A stretch of 64,000 nt of DNA, taken from assembly GCF_000829455.1 (NCBI RefSeq), contig NZ_JXAK01000001.1:62001-126000 (forward strand), in the 5' to 3' direction. This document shows positions 35,000 to 43,594 of the stretch, one piece after another (position 1 is the first letter of the stretch; each line of letters starts with the position of its first letter). The notes below the pieces were generated by a model, which worked only from the letters and a program-made list of their open reading frames with translations, was not told the DNA's origin and made no database searches. The position numbers were made by a program, and so were the translations under genes. The stretch comes from Gordoniibacillus kamchatkensis (lineage in GTDB: Bacteria; Bacillota; Bacilli; Paenibacillales; NBRC-103111).

Positions 35000-35230
35000 T
35001 TACGTGTACGCCTGCTCCCGCTGCTCCCGCTGATAATCGAGCAGCTTGCCGAGCGGAATGCCCGTACCGCGATGAACGTCCAAAATGGTTGCCTTCGGAT
35101 GGGTTTCCAGGAAGCCGCGAATCGTGATCGATAGTTTGGTGCGCTTCTGCAAGCAGTCCGCACAGTACTCCCGCGACCACGACTCCTTGAGCTGTAGCTT
35201 GCCGCAATCTTTGCAGTTGACAAGGGACAT
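35000..35230 (-). CDS. Small zinc-ribbon protein (YvyF/flagellar-region-like)
   Basis: A 76-residue protein with two Cys pairs (CKDCGKLQLK and EYCADCLQKR) forming a zinc ribbon, then a helical domain ATILDVHRGTGIPLGKLLDYQ that resembles a small wHTH. The combination recalls the short flagellar-operon protein YvyF (TIGR03826), but there is no flagellar gene near, so the name is tentative. Start ATG 35230 (MSLVNCKDC) is preferred; the frame is open further up to 35299. Confidence 0.65.
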   Translation of the reverse strand: MSLVNCKDCGKLQLKESWSREYCADCLQKRTKLSITIRGFLETHPKATILDVHRGTGIPLGKLLDYQREQREQAYT

Positions 35231-35309
35231 GGGAACCACCGCTTTCCACGAGTATTGGCGCGAATTACGTTTGTCCCCATTATATCCCTGCCTTCGCACG
35301 GAGCCTATG

Positions 35310-37115
35310 CTACGCGCGAACCATCTTTTCCGTCAGTCCCAGGAACGTCTGAACGTCGTTTGCCGCCATGCGCACGGCCCCCTGCCAAAAGTCCCGTTTC
35401 GTCAAATCGACGCCAAGATGCTTCTGCGCCAATTCCTCGACCGTCATGCTGCCCGTATCGCGCAGGAGCGCATTGTAGCGGTCCTCGAACGCCGGCCCTT
35501 CCTGCTTGGCGCGGGCGTAAATCCCGGCGCTGAACAAAAAGCCGAACGTGTACGGGAAGTTGTAAAACGGCACATCCGTCGCGTAAAAATGCAGCTTTGC
35601 CGCCCAAAAATGCGGGTGGTACTCGCTCAGCGCATCCCGGAACGCCTGGCGCTGCGCGCTCACCATCAGCTCGTTCAGCCGTTCGACGCTAACCAGGCCG
35701 TGCCGCCGCTCGGCATAAAAGTTCGTCTCGAAAATGAAGCGGGCGTGAATGTTCATGAACATGACGACTGCGCGCTGGATTTTGTCTTCGAGCAGCGTCA
35801 CCCGCTCTTCATCCGTTGCGGCGATGTCCACAAGCGCATCGGCTACGACGAGCTCGGCGAACGTAGATGCCGTCTCGGCGACGTTCATGGCGTATTCCTG
35901 AGCGAGCGGAGGCATGTCGTTCATCACATGCTGATGGTACCCGTGGCCCAGTTCGTGCGCCAGCGTAGATACGTTGTTTGTCGTACCCCCGAACGTCATA
36001 AAGATCCGGGTCTGCCCGGCGAGCGGGAACGACGTGCAGAATCCGCCCGGACGCTTGCCGGGGCGGTCCTCCGCTTCGATCCAGCGCTTGCTCAGCGCCA
36101 TCTCCGCGAAATCGGCCAGCTGCGGGCTGAGCGTACGGAACTTGTCAACGATCAAGCGGGCGGCGTCATCATAGGAAATATGGCTTGCCGCTCCGCCGAG
36201 AGGCGCTTCGACATCGACCCATGCCAGCTGCTCAAGTCCGAGCAGCTGCGCTTTGCGCTGCAAATAGAGGGCGAATTCCGCTTTGGCCTCGTCGATAGCC
36301 CCCCACATCGCGTCCAGCGTCTCTTTCGTCATCCGGTTGATGGCTAGCGGCTCTTTGTGCACGGAGTCCCAGCCCCGATGCTTATACATCGTCAGCCGAA
36401 AGCCGGCCAAATGGTTGAGCGCCTCGGCGCAAAAATCCGCCTTTTCGGCCCACGTCCGCTCCCACTGTGCAAAAAGCTCCTTGCGCCGCGCCGTGTCCGG
36501 CGTATGCAGCTTGTTGAACGCCTGCCCGACAGACAGCATAGCCGTCTTGCCGTCTTCTTCGACCGGCATCCGGAACTGCGCCACCGTCGTATCGTACAGA
36601 TCGCCCCAGCCGTGGTAGCCGTCGACGGCGAGGTCGGCCAGCAGCGCTTCCTGCTCCGGCGGGAGCTTCTCCCGCGCCAGCTCGCGCCGCTCGCTGAGCG
36701 CGAAACGCACGCCGCGCAGCGGCTCCCGTCCGAGCAGCGCTTCCCAGACGTCCGCCGGCACTTTCGTGAGCAGCTCGTCAAACCTCGTCAGCGAGCCGTG
36801 GTATGCGGCCGCAAGCGTTTTGACCTGCCCGCTTAGCTGCAGCGCCTTTTTGTCGTTCTGATTTTCCGCCGTCAAGCAACCTATGAACGACTCGGCTTCG
36901 CGCAGACGGGCGAGCAGCTGCTGCATACGCTCCACGATAGCTGCGAATGCCGCGCCGTCTTCCTCGCTCTGCGGCGGTTTGGCAGCAGCAAGCTGGGCGC
37001 GGAACTCCTCAATACCGGTCTGGAGCTCGCCGAGGAACGCAGCGAATGCGGCAGAGCCGCTGCCGCCGGGGAAAATCGAGTCCAGATCCCAAGTTTGCCG
37101 CAAAGGCATTTGCAT
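35310..37115 (-). CDS. pepF: M3-family oligoendopeptidase F (PepF-like)
   Basis: About 601 residues of a cytosolic zinc oligopeptidase. The zinc motif HELGH is in TLAHELGHGYHQHVM near residue 387, with the third ligand Glu in ETASTFAELVV downstream. The N-terminal helical domain begins LRQTWDLDSIFPGG. PepF enzymes cleave short peptides of 7-17 residues and have been linked to peptide turnover and sporulation signalling. AGGTG lies 7 bases upstream of ATG 37115; nearby ATGs at 37121 and 37109 are possible. The frame runs on to 37454 but that part is not PepF-like. Confidence 0.92.
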   Translation of the reverse strand: MQMPLRQTWDLDSIFPGGSGSAAFAAFLGELQTGIEEFRAQLAAAKPPQSEEDGAAFAAIVERMQQLLARLREAESFIGCLTAENQNDKKALQLSGQVKTLAAAYHGSLTRFDELLTKVPADVWEALLGREPLRGVRFALSERRELAREKLPPEQEALLADLAVDGYHGWGDLYDTTVAQFRMPVEEDGKTAMLSVGQAFNKLHTPDTARRKELFAQWERTWAEKADFCAEALNHLAGFRLTMYKHRGWDSVHKEPLAINRMTKETLDAMWGAIDEAKAEFALYLQRKAQLLGLEQLAWVDVEAPLGGAASHISYDDAARLIVDKFRTLSPQLADFAEMALSKRWIEAEDRPGKRPGGFCTSFPLAGQTRIFMTFGGTTNNVSTLAHELGHGYHQHVMNDMPPLAQEYAMNVAETASTFAELVVADALVDIAATDEERVTLLEDKIQRAVVMFMNIHARFIFETNFYAERRHGLVSVERLNELMVSAQRQAFRDALSEYHPHFWAAKLHFYATDVPFYNFPYTFGFLFSAGIYARAKQEGPAFEDRYNALLRDTGSMTVEELAQKHLGVDLTKRDFWQGAVRMAANDVQTFLGLTEKMVRA

Positions 37116-37305
37116 CGTCATCACCTTTTTCAATATGTACATATATGTTTTGCGTTTGCCGTCAATTCCCATTAAAACATAATTTGCCCGATGCCGCCAA
37201 TGAGCATCCAAAATTAGTCTTCGCTCATTGCTTCTGCATACGTTTTGTGATTCAATAAGAAGGTAGTCTGAATTACCTAGTTTTTCAAAGGGGGCCTCAA
37301 GCACC

Positions 37306-37491
37306 ATGAAACCTCTGCAAATTTCCCCGGAAACGGCCCAGAAGCTGGCCGCCAAGCTGGGCGTACCGCTGGAGCATCTCATGCATATGCCGCAGCATAT
37401 TTTGCTGCAGAAGCTGGCTGACCTCGCCAAAGAGGAAGCGGCTTCCGGCGGCAAGAGCGGACCTTCGTCCGCGGACCGGGATCAGGGCTAG
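37306..37491 (+). CDS. yycC: YycC family small protein
   Basis: A 61-residue protein nearly all of which is the YycC core: MKPLQISPETAQKLAAKLG then VPLEHLMHMPQHILLQKL, followed by a polar tail. Function unknown, conserved in Bacilli. The RBS AAGGGGGCC precedes ATG 37306. The next gene starts 8 bases after its stop, suggesting a two-gene unit. Confidence 0.85.
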   Translation: MKPLQISPETAQKLAAKLGVPLEHLMHMPQHILLQKLADLAKEEAASGGKSGPSSADRDQG

Positions 37492-37499
37492 GGCGAACA

Positions 37500-37736
37500 T
37501 GTTTCCTTTCGACCACACTTGGCCTTACGAACGATATAGAAATGATTTGTACGTACAGAAGTGTCCGTTTTGCGGCAGCGAAAACGTCTTGCTTCCGATC
37601 AAGGCCGGCGAGCTGGCGACGATTCAGGGGGGCAGGGAAACGGCTGCTCGTGTTTCCGTGCTGTCATTATAAAGTGACGGTGCTTGACGCCGATCGCGAT
37701 TATTTGCTCACGGATCAGCCTCTACGTCGGCATTGA
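37500..37736 (+). pseudogene. Small Cys-rich (zinc-binding?) protein, frameshifted in a G-run
   Basis: ATG 37500 begins MFPFDHTWPYERYRNDLYVQ and leads to the zinc-knuckle-like CPFCGSENVLLPIKAGEL. After a run of six G at about 37627-37632 the frame is lost; removing one G restores GKRLLVFPCCHYKVTVLDAD through to TGA 37734. The restored protein has about 77 residues with CPFC and CC pairs. Unknown function. A homopolymer call error is the simplest reading. Confidence 0.65.
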
Positions 37737-37785
37737 CGGAGGCTTTTTTTCGCTTGCCGGATCATAGCGGGAAGGAGACGAATGG

Positions 37786-38928
37786 ATGCAGGACTGGTTT
37801 TTGCCGATTAGCAACGTGTGTACGCTCGTGACTTTAAATTACATCGCGATCAAGCTGCGCACCAAAGTGGCGATCGAGCCTTATGAAATCTTTGCAGTAC
37901 CTTTGCTGACAGGGCTCGCCTGCATCGTGATGATGCTGCAGCCGCTTCCGCCAGCGCTCGGCATCGTCGATCTTCGCTTCGCGCCGCTCGTTATGGCCGG
38001 CCTCAGCTCCGGCTTGCCGATCGCGCTCTTGTCGCTGCTGCTGCCGGCGGCTTACAGCTATTTCGCTGGCGGGCAGCCTATGATGAATTTGCTGCAAGAT
38101 ATGATTGCGCCGGCCGTTCTAAGCTCGCTGTTTCATAACCGCGATTACCGCTCCGGCATCGTGCCGATTCGGCTGTCGGACGGTTTAAAAACGATAGCGC
38201 TTTTCTTCATCGTCCACGTGCTCGCCGGTTTTTATATGAAGCAGCAGCGGGTGGACGCGGACATGCTGATGTCCAGGCTATACATGCTCGCTTTGTGCGT
38301 AGTGGCGATCGTCGTGCTGATCCGGATGTATAACGACGAGAGCAAAACGTGGCTGCTGCAGCGGCGCCTCGAGCTGCAGGCCAATCAGGACGGCCTGACG
38401 CGGCTCGCCAACTTGCGCAGCTTCATAAAGCTTGCCGAAGATACGCTGGCGCGGCGGCGCATCGCCATCTTCATGATCGACATCGACAACTTTAAGCAAT
38501 ACAACGACCGGTTCGGCCATCTGGCTGGCGACGATCTGCTCAGGGAAGTCGGGCGTCTGCTGCGCAACGCGATCGGGGCGCAAGATTACGTTGCCCGTTA
38601 CGGCGGCGAGGAGTTCATTCTCATGTCGCACCATACCGACCTCGCTACGCTCGACTCCTACGCCAGCCTGCTATGCGACACGGTCGCGTCCCAAGCATAC
38701 AGCGAGCTTCAGCAAGTGAACGCGGACGGGTACGACGCCGATGCAAACAGCATCCAGAGCATCACGATTTCGATCGGCATTTCCGTCGCGGCGCGGCCCG
38801 GAGATTCGCTGCAGCGGCTAATCGACGAAGCGGACCAAGCGCTTTACGCCTCGAAGCGGGGCGGCAAAAACCGCTACACGTTCCATACGCCAATCCCCTA
38901 CACGGCGGGGAAACAAAACAACGCTTGA
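37786..38928 (+). CDS. Membrane-anchored GGDEF diguanylate cyclase
   Basis: A 380-residue protein with about six N-terminal TM segments (residues 1-185; the part GLPIALLSLLLPAAYSYFAGG-like resembles 5TMR-LYT sensors) and a C-terminal GGDEF domain. The active-site loop is intact as GGEEF at residues 273-277, with FMIDIDNFKQYNDRFGH at the N-terminal side, so it should make cyclic di-GMP. No inhibitory-site RxxD is evident immediately before GGEEF (the residues there are DYVARY). The signal sensed is unknown. RBS GGGAAGGAG precedes ATG 37786. Confidence 0.9.
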   Translation: MQDWFLPISNVCTLVTLNYIAIKLRTKVAIEPYEIFAVPLLTGLACIVMMLQPLPPALGIVDLRFAPLVMAGLSSGLPIALLSLLLPAAYSYFAGGQPMMNLLQDMIAPAVLSSLFHNRDYRSGIVPIRLSDGLKTIALFFIVHVLAGFYMKQQRVDADMLMSRLYMLALCVVAIVVLIRMYNDESKTWLLQRRLELQANQDGLTRLANLRSFIKLAEDTLARRRIAIFMIDIDNFKQYNDRFGHLAGDDLLREVGRLLRNAIGAQDYVARYGGEEFILMSHHTDLATLDSYASLLCDTVASQAYSELQQVNADGYDADANSIQSITISIGISVAARPGDSLQRLIDEADQALYASKRGGKNRYTFHTPIPYTAGKQNNA

Positions 38929-38986
38929 CCGGACAGGAACTTGGGTGTTCCCATATGCGGCAAGCGTTGTCGTCGTTTAGGCGCCC

Positions 38987-39694
38987 TTATTTAATTTGCG
39001 ATTCCGGCGGGATTTCCAGCTTCTCCGCCTGCATATCTTCGCGCGTTGCGGTCCACATTTCGCGGCTGGCGCGGATCATGGCGGCATCCATAATTTTTTT
39101 GTCGTTCACGATGCGGGAAAACCATTTCACCGCTTCAAAATAATTTTTGAGCCGCCGATTCAAATCGCCGATCAGGAACATAAGCCTGGCGTTATTGAGA
39201 TCGAGGCCCTCCTTCTCATACACGCTGATATAAGCCTCTAACGCGTATCCGAGAAAACGCTGTTCGTTCGCCTGATCTTCCTGAAGCCGGTACAGCCAGG
39301 CAATATGGTGCAGCAGGCCGGCGATGACGCGATCTTTCTCGCCTACCGTCTGCCCCGTCAAAAGCGCGAGCTTGTAGGTCGTCATCGCTTTCTGCCAGTC
39401 GCGCTCGCCGCCGTAATCTTGCACCTGCCAATAATTTGAAATTTTGTTTTTGAACGCTTCCTTCTGCCTGTTCGTAATTTGCTTCGCGAAATTTTCCGTC
39501 GAGGCGTAGCCGCAATACGGGCAAACCCGCACTACATAATAATCGGGGTTATGCTCTTTATAGTGCGTGCAAAAATCGCTGTCTGTCTTTACCGCCTTCT
39601 TAAAACTGGGCCGGACGCGCGAGGTGCTGAATTTGTTGTCGCAATTCGGGCACGTCACAGTCGTTTTATATAATGGCTCCACTGCCATGGCCAT
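38987..39694 (-). CDS. DUF2225 family protein
   Basis: A 235-residue protein with an N-terminal zinc-ribbon pair (VTCPNCDNKFSTSRVRP and RVCPYCGYAS) and a TPR-like helical C-terminal part (HIAWLYRLQEDQANEQRF; LMFLIGDLNRRLKNYFEA). DUF2225 proteins are widespread in Firmicutes and have no firm function. The first ATG at 39694 has GAGGAG 9 bases upstream. It converges with the GGDEF gene and follows a tiny membrane-protein gene on the same strand. Confidence 0.88.
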   Translation of the reverse strand: MAMAVEPLYKTTVTCPNCDNKFSTSRVRPSFKKAVKTDSDFCTHYKEHNPDYYVVRVCPYCGYASTENFAKQITNRQKEAFKNKISNYWQVQDYGGERDWQKAMTTYKLALLTGQTVGEKDRVIAGLLHHIAWLYRLQEDQANEQRFLGYALEAYISVYEKEGLDLNNARLMFLIGDLNRRLKNYFEAVKWFSRIVNDKKIMDAAMIRASREMWTATREDMQAEKLEIPPESQIK

Positions 39695-39740
39695 GGCGAT
39701 TTTCTCCTCTTCTCCTCGGCAGGTTTCACGGCAACGGCCG

Positions 39741-39839
39741 CTACCACTGTTCCAGATCTTCTTCCGCGCCCGTCATTTTAGCCGCTCGAATGACGTAGAC
39801 GCACAAACAAACCAAAATTCCGGCAATTACACCTGCCAT
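39741..39839 (-). CDS. 32-residue single-TM protein
   Basis: Minus-strand frame from ATG 39839 (RBS GGAGG, 7-base spacer) to TAG 39741. The product is MAGVIAGILVCLCVYVIRAA followed by KMTGAEEDLEQW: one TM helix with two Cys and an acidic tail. It lies about 45 bases upstream of the DUF2225 gene. The good RBS and typical membrane-microprotein layout support it; function unknown. Confidence 0.55.
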   Translation of the reverse strand: MAGVIAGILVCLCVYVIRAAKMTGAEEDLEQW

Positions 39840-40080
39840 TGCCATCCCTCCGGTATTTTATTGACCCCGCCCTCTATGCGATCATGAAGCGTTGTATCGG
39901 GCTTCATGTCGAATTTGGTACCATTGTACCATAGTTTTATACGCCATCGGAACCCCGGGCCCCAATAATCGTGGAAAATGTTAGGCTGCACGCAAAATGT
40001 TCGGCCGGATCCAGGCATGTACGCCACTACCCGCTCATAAGCTTGTACGAGAGTAAAAGGTTACCAGAGGAGTGGAGTGC

Positions 40081-41364
40081 ATGCGCCTATCGAACGTGCG
40101 GGCGGCTGTCGGCGTTGCGGCCGTTCTGGCCGCCGTTGCCGCGCTGCTGCTCGCTTATCCGCAGCACAGTTTGACGGCCGCCCTGCGCGGCATATCCATA
40201 TGGTGGGACGTGCTGTTTCCGGCGCTGCTGCCTTTCTTCATCATTTCCGAAGTGCTGCTCGGCTTCGGCATCGTCCATTTCTTCGGCACGATGCTCGATC
40301 CGCTCATGCGGCCGCTGTTCCGCATACCGGGCATCGGCGGCTTCGCCATGGCGCTCGGCTTCGCCTCCGGCTATCCGGTCGGCGCGCGGCTCACCTCGCA
40401 GCTGTGGGAGCAAAAGCTGATCAGCCGCGTCGAAGGAGAGCGGCTCGTCGCCTTCATCACGACGTCGGATCCGATTTTTCTGATCGGCGCCGTGTCCGTC
40501 GGATTTTTCCGCGATGCCGGCCTCGCCGTCATTCTCGGCGTTGCCCATTACGGCAGTGCGCTGCTCATCGGACTCGGCATGCGCTTTTACGGGCGGGAGG
40601 AGGAGCGTGCCGAACAGGCTGCCCTCAGACCGGCGGAAGCGGCTCCGCAGTCTTGGAGCGCCGTGTACGCACACCGCTCGCCGCGGCCGGTTCTGATGCG
40701 AGCCTTTCAGGCGATGCACGGCGCCCGCGTCAAGGACGGCCGGCCGATCGGCGTGCTGCTGAGCGGAGCAGTCAAAAGCGCTATACAAATGAACTTCGTC
40801 GTCGGAGGACTCGTCGTGTTTTTTTCCGTCGTGCTCGAAGTGCTCACTTCGGCCGGCGTCATGAGCGCGCTGCACGCCGGCATCGGCTCGCTGCTGCAGC
40901 TGTTCGGGCTGCCGCAGGCCCTTTCGCAAGCGGTCGTAAGCGGTTTGTTCGAAGTGACGCTCGGCGCCAAAGCGTCGGCGGCAGACGCCGCCTTGCCGCT
41001 TGCCGGCAAAGCCGCCGTCGCCGCCTTCGTGCTGTCTTGGGCGGGACTGTCCGTTCACGCCCAAATCGTGTCGCTGCTCAGCGGCACCCCGCTCCGCTAT
41101 GCTCCGTTTGCTGTCGCCAGACTCGCCCACGGCTTGCTTGCGGCGCTTGCCGTCACCGTGCTGTGGGGGCCGCTTCAGCCGCTGCGCGCCGCAGCCGGTC
41201 AAACGGCTGCAGCTTTTATGTCGAGCTCGCCGGCGCATGACGCCTGGACGTACGCGCTGCCGGGCGGGCTGGCGCTGCTCGCGCTGGCGCTGGCGCTGCT
41301 CGCGCTGGCGGCCGCCGCCGTACGGCTGCTGCAGCGCTTGCTGCAGCGCGGCTTCGCCGAGTAG
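40081..41364 (+). CDS. ylbJ: Sporulation integral membrane protein YlbJ
   Basis: A 427-residue polytopic protein of the nucleoside-recognition (Gate) type. The early block WWDVLFPALLPFFIISEVL and the GFASGYPVGARLTSQLWEQ block near residue 98 are strong YlbJ features; a second Gate-like half follows near residue 240. YlbJ is a mother-cell (SigE) protein needed for cortex formation and spore maturation in B. subtilis. The last 30 residues are a Leu/Ala-rich helix. Start ATG 40081 has GAGGAGTGGAG upstream. Confidence 0.88.
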   Translation: MRLSNVRAAVGVAAVLAAVAALLLAYPQHSLTAALRGISIWWDVLFPALLPFFIISEVLLGFGIVHFFGTMLDPLMRPLFRIPGIGGFAMALGFASGYPVGARLTSQLWEQKLISRVEGERLVAFITTSDPIFLIGAVSVGFFRDAGLAVILGVAHYGSALLIGLGMRFYGREEERAEQAALRPAEAAPQSWSAVYAHRSPRPVLMRAFQAMHGARVKDGRPIGVLLSGAVKSAIQMNFVVGGLVVFFSVVLEVLTSAGVMSALHAGIGSLLQLFGLPQALSQAVVSGLFEVTLGAKASAADAALPLAGKAAVAAFVLSWAGLSVHAQIVSLLSGTPLRYAPFAVARLAHGLLAALAVTVLWGPLQPLRAAAGQTAAAFMSSSPAHDAWTYALPGGLALLALALALLALAAAAVRLLQRLLQRGFAE

Positions 41365-41380
41365 CGGCCGCACGCTTTGG

Positions 41381-41419
41381 ACAATGCCGTTCCCGGCACC
41401 GGGAGCGGCATTGTTTTAT
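41381..41419 (+). terminator. Terminator after ylbJ
   Basis: ACAATGCCGTTCCCGG and CCGGGAGCGGCATTGT pair around CA and run into TTTATT. Confidence 0.75.
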
Positions 41420-41439
41420 TGCTGCGAAACGATTATGAT
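41411..41439 (+). promoter_or_regulatory. Possible SigA promoter of the NAD kinase gene
   Basis: TTGTTT, 17-base spacer, TATGAT, overlapping the end of the ylbJ terminator. Confidence 0.35.
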
Positions 41440-41527
41440 GTTGGGAGAAGATACGAGGGGGGCCGTTCATACGTGTTGGGGTCCGGCGGCCGCATCATTT
41501 CATCAGCAGGAGCAGGGGGTTCATTCT

Positions 41528-42334
41528 TTGAGATACACGGTCGTAGAGCGCGACGATGACTTATCCCGCAGCCTTACTGAACAATTCCATCGTCTCGTGC
41601 AAGGACATGGTCTGATCGCAGACGAACACGAGCCCGACATCGTGCTTTCCATCGGGGGAGACGGCACGATGCTGCAAGCGTTCCAACAATATGCCAAGCA
41701 GCTCAATCGCATCGCCTTCGTCGGCATTCACACCGGACATCTCGGCTTTTTTGCCGACTGGAAGCCGGACGAAATCGAGCGGCTCGCCGAAATGATGCGG
41801 CTGCAAGCCGCCGGCGGGGAAATCCCGGTCGTCATGTACCCTGTGCTGGAAATTCAAATCGTGACCGAAGCCGGCATGGAAACGAACCTCGCTTTGAACG
41901 AATTCACGCTCAAGGGCGTTGAGCATACGCTGGTCGCGCAGCTGAACATCAACGACGAAATGTTCGAAATGTTCCGCGGCGACGGCATTTGCATTTCGAC
42001 CCCGATGGGCAGCACAGCATATAACAAAAGCCTCGGCGGAGCGATGGTGCACCCGTCTCTGGAAGCGATCCAGGTGGCCGAAATCGCCTCGATCAACAAT
42101 CGCGTGTACCGGACGCTCGGCTCGTCGGTCATTTTGCCGAAGCACCATCATTGCGACATATACCCGCGCACGAAGCAGCACATGCTGCTGTCGCTCGATC
42201 ACCTGTACGTACAGCGCGGCGACGTCGTCTCGATCCGCTGCCGGGTCGCGCCCGACATCAAGGTGCGGTTCGCGCGTTTCCGGCCGTTCCCGTTCTGGAG
42301 CCGCGTGCGCGAGGCGTTCATCGCCACCAATTGA
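41528..42334 (+). CDS. nadK: NAD kinase
   Basis: A 268-residue enzyme that phosphorylates NAD to NADP. The diagnostic GGDGT motif is SIGGDGTMLQAF at residues 41-52, followed by GIHTGHLGFFADW, and the second conserved block STPMGSTAYNKSLGGA near residue 158. The start is TTG 41528 (LRYTVVERD) with GGAGCAGGGGG upstream; the frame is open back to 41000 but that part is antisense-like to ylbJ and not conserved. A terminator follows at 42495. Confidence 0.93.
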   Translation: MRYTVVERDDDLSRSLTEQFHRLVQGHGLIADEHEPDIVLSIGGDGTMLQAFQQYAKQLNRIAFVGIHTGHLGFFADWKPDEIERLAEMMRLQAAGGEIPVVMYPVLEIQIVTEAGMETNLALNEFTLKGVEHTLVAQLNINDEMFEMFRGDGICISTPMGSTAYNKSLGGAMVHPSLEAIQVAEIASINNRVYRTLGSSVILPKHHHCDIYPRTKQHMLLSLDHLYVQRGDVVSIRCRVAPDIKVRFARFRPFPFWSRVREAFIATN

Positions 42335-42619
42335 TCCATCACGGATAAGCGGTTTACGCCGTCCATTTGAACGTGCTCGTTTAGCGGCGTTAAGCTGGCT
42401 GTGAAAGCCCCTGCATGCTGCTCAACGTCACACTTCCAGCTTACCGCCTGGCAGCGGAATCAGCCTGAGTATAGGCGCATTTCTGATTTAGCGACAAAAG
42501 AGCTCTTCCGCTTCGCTTAGCGGAAGAGCTCTTTGTTGTTTGTCCGTCGGTGCGCTAGGCGTTAAGCCGGCTGTGAGACGCCCTGCACGTTGCTCGCCGT
42601 TACTCCTGCAGCTTCACGC
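42335..42619. other. Spacer between nadK and yutD: terminator and a 65-base direct repeat
   Basis: A bidirectional terminator (AAAGAGCTCTTCCGCT / AGCGGAAGAGCTCTTT) lies at 42495-42537. Flanking it, CGTTAAGCTGGCTGTGAAAG (near 42388) and CGTTAAGCCGGCTGTGAGAC (near 42560) begin two similar 65-base segments, the second running up to the yutD stop. No gene is visible. Confidence 0.6.
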
Positions 42620-43570
42620 CTAGCCGTCGCGGCTGGGCGATTGAGGCGCGGCAGGCTGCTTATGGCCCTGGTAGCCGCTGCCGCCGCGCTGCTGGCCTTG
42701 GCCGCCTTGCCCGTGCGGACGCCCGTGCCGGCCGCCTTGGCTGCCGTATTGCCGCTGCGCCTGTCCTTGGCTTTGCCCCGGCTGCTGAACATTCGCTTGC
42801 CCTTGGGCCTGGCCCTGCGCCGATATATTCGCGCGCGGAGCTTGCTGCTGGTGCTGTCCGCCCTGCCCGCGGCCCGCCTGGTGCTGCTGGCCTTGCCGGC
42901 CGCCTTGCTGATACTGGTTTGTCGGACGCCCGCCTTGCCCGCTCTGCTGATTTTGGCCTTGCGGACGGCCGGCTTGCCCGCTTTGCTGCTGGCGCTGTCC
43001 GCCTTGGCTCTGCGGGCCCGAATAACCGCCTTGCCGCTGCGGCTTGGCACCCTGCTGCCCTTGCGGCGGCTGGGTTGCCGCAGCGCCGGCGCCGAGCTGG
43101 CCTCCCGCTGCCGCAGACGGCTGGCCTTGCTTGTCGCTCTGGCCTCCGGCCGGGCTATGCTGCGGCCGGCCGCCGCGTTCCTGGGGCGGCTGCGAGCGGA
43201 TCGTATAGCGCGGCATATCTTCCTGCGCCGCCGTCGTCTCTTCGCGCAGCGAAGCTTCGTCGGCGAAAGCGCCGCCTTCTCCGGGCTCCGCATTTTTGCT
43301 TGGCACGCGTTCCAATACAAAGTAAGCGCAGCCGAAATTGCAATACTCGTTCAGATAGTCCTGCAGGCACGTGATCGCGCTGTCTTTCGTCGCTCGCGGG
43401 TTCGTTTCCTTAAAAAATCCGCGCAGCCGCATCTGGCTGTAGCCCCAATCCCCGACGACGTAATCGTAGCGGTCGAGCACTTCGCTGTAGCGTTCGCGGA
43501 ACACTTCCTGATTCCAACCGTTCTTATGGTCCGTAATAAGCTCGTAAGCTTTGCCGCCAATCAAAATCAT
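42620..43570 (-). CDS. yutD: YutD family protein with long Gln/Gly-rich C-terminal tail
   Basis: Residues 1-95 are a YutD (DUF1027) domain: MILIGGKAYELITDHKNGWN, ERYSEVLDRYDYVVGDWGYS and QDYLNEYCNFGCAYFVLER. The remaining 220 residues are low-complexity, made mostly of Gln, Gly, Arg, Ala and Pro (blocks such as GGQRQQQSGQAGRPQGQN). B. subtilis YutD ends after the domain, so this tail is unusual and is likely disordered. Frame and RBS (GGAGGCACCCGGCAACT) are good. It precedes lipA on the same strand by about 25 bases, as in other Firmicutes where yutD and lipA are neighbours. Confidence 0.85.
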   Translation of the reverse strand: MILIGGKAYELITDHKNGWNQEVFRERYSEVLDRYDYVVGDWGYSQMRLRGFFKETNPRATKDSAITCLQDYLNEYCNFGCAYFVLERVPSKNAEPGEGGAFADEASLREETTAAQEDMPRYTIRSQPPQERGGRPQHSPAGGQSDKQGQPSAAAGGQLGAGAAATQPPQGQQGAKPQRQGGYSGPQSQGGQRQQQSGQAGRPQGQNQQSGQGGRPTNQYQQGGRQGQQHQAGRGQGGQHQQQAPRANISAQGQAQGQANVQQPGQSQGQAQRQYGSQGGRHGRPHGQGGQGQQRGGSGYQGHKQPAAPQSPSRDG

Positions 43571-43594
43571 AGTTGCCGGGTGCCTCCTTCTGCG

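Noticed and set aside
39827-40027. A 66-residue minus-strand open frame ahead of the 32-residue membrane protein
   Set aside because: No RBS, composition unlike neighbouring genes, and it covers a promoter-like GTATAAAACTATGGTACAAT region; it overlaps the better-supported small gene.
41000-41527. An N-terminal extension of NAD kinase
   Set aside because: The extension overlaps ylbJ and its terminator, is Arg/Cys-rich and unlike NadK; TTG 41528 has an RBS.
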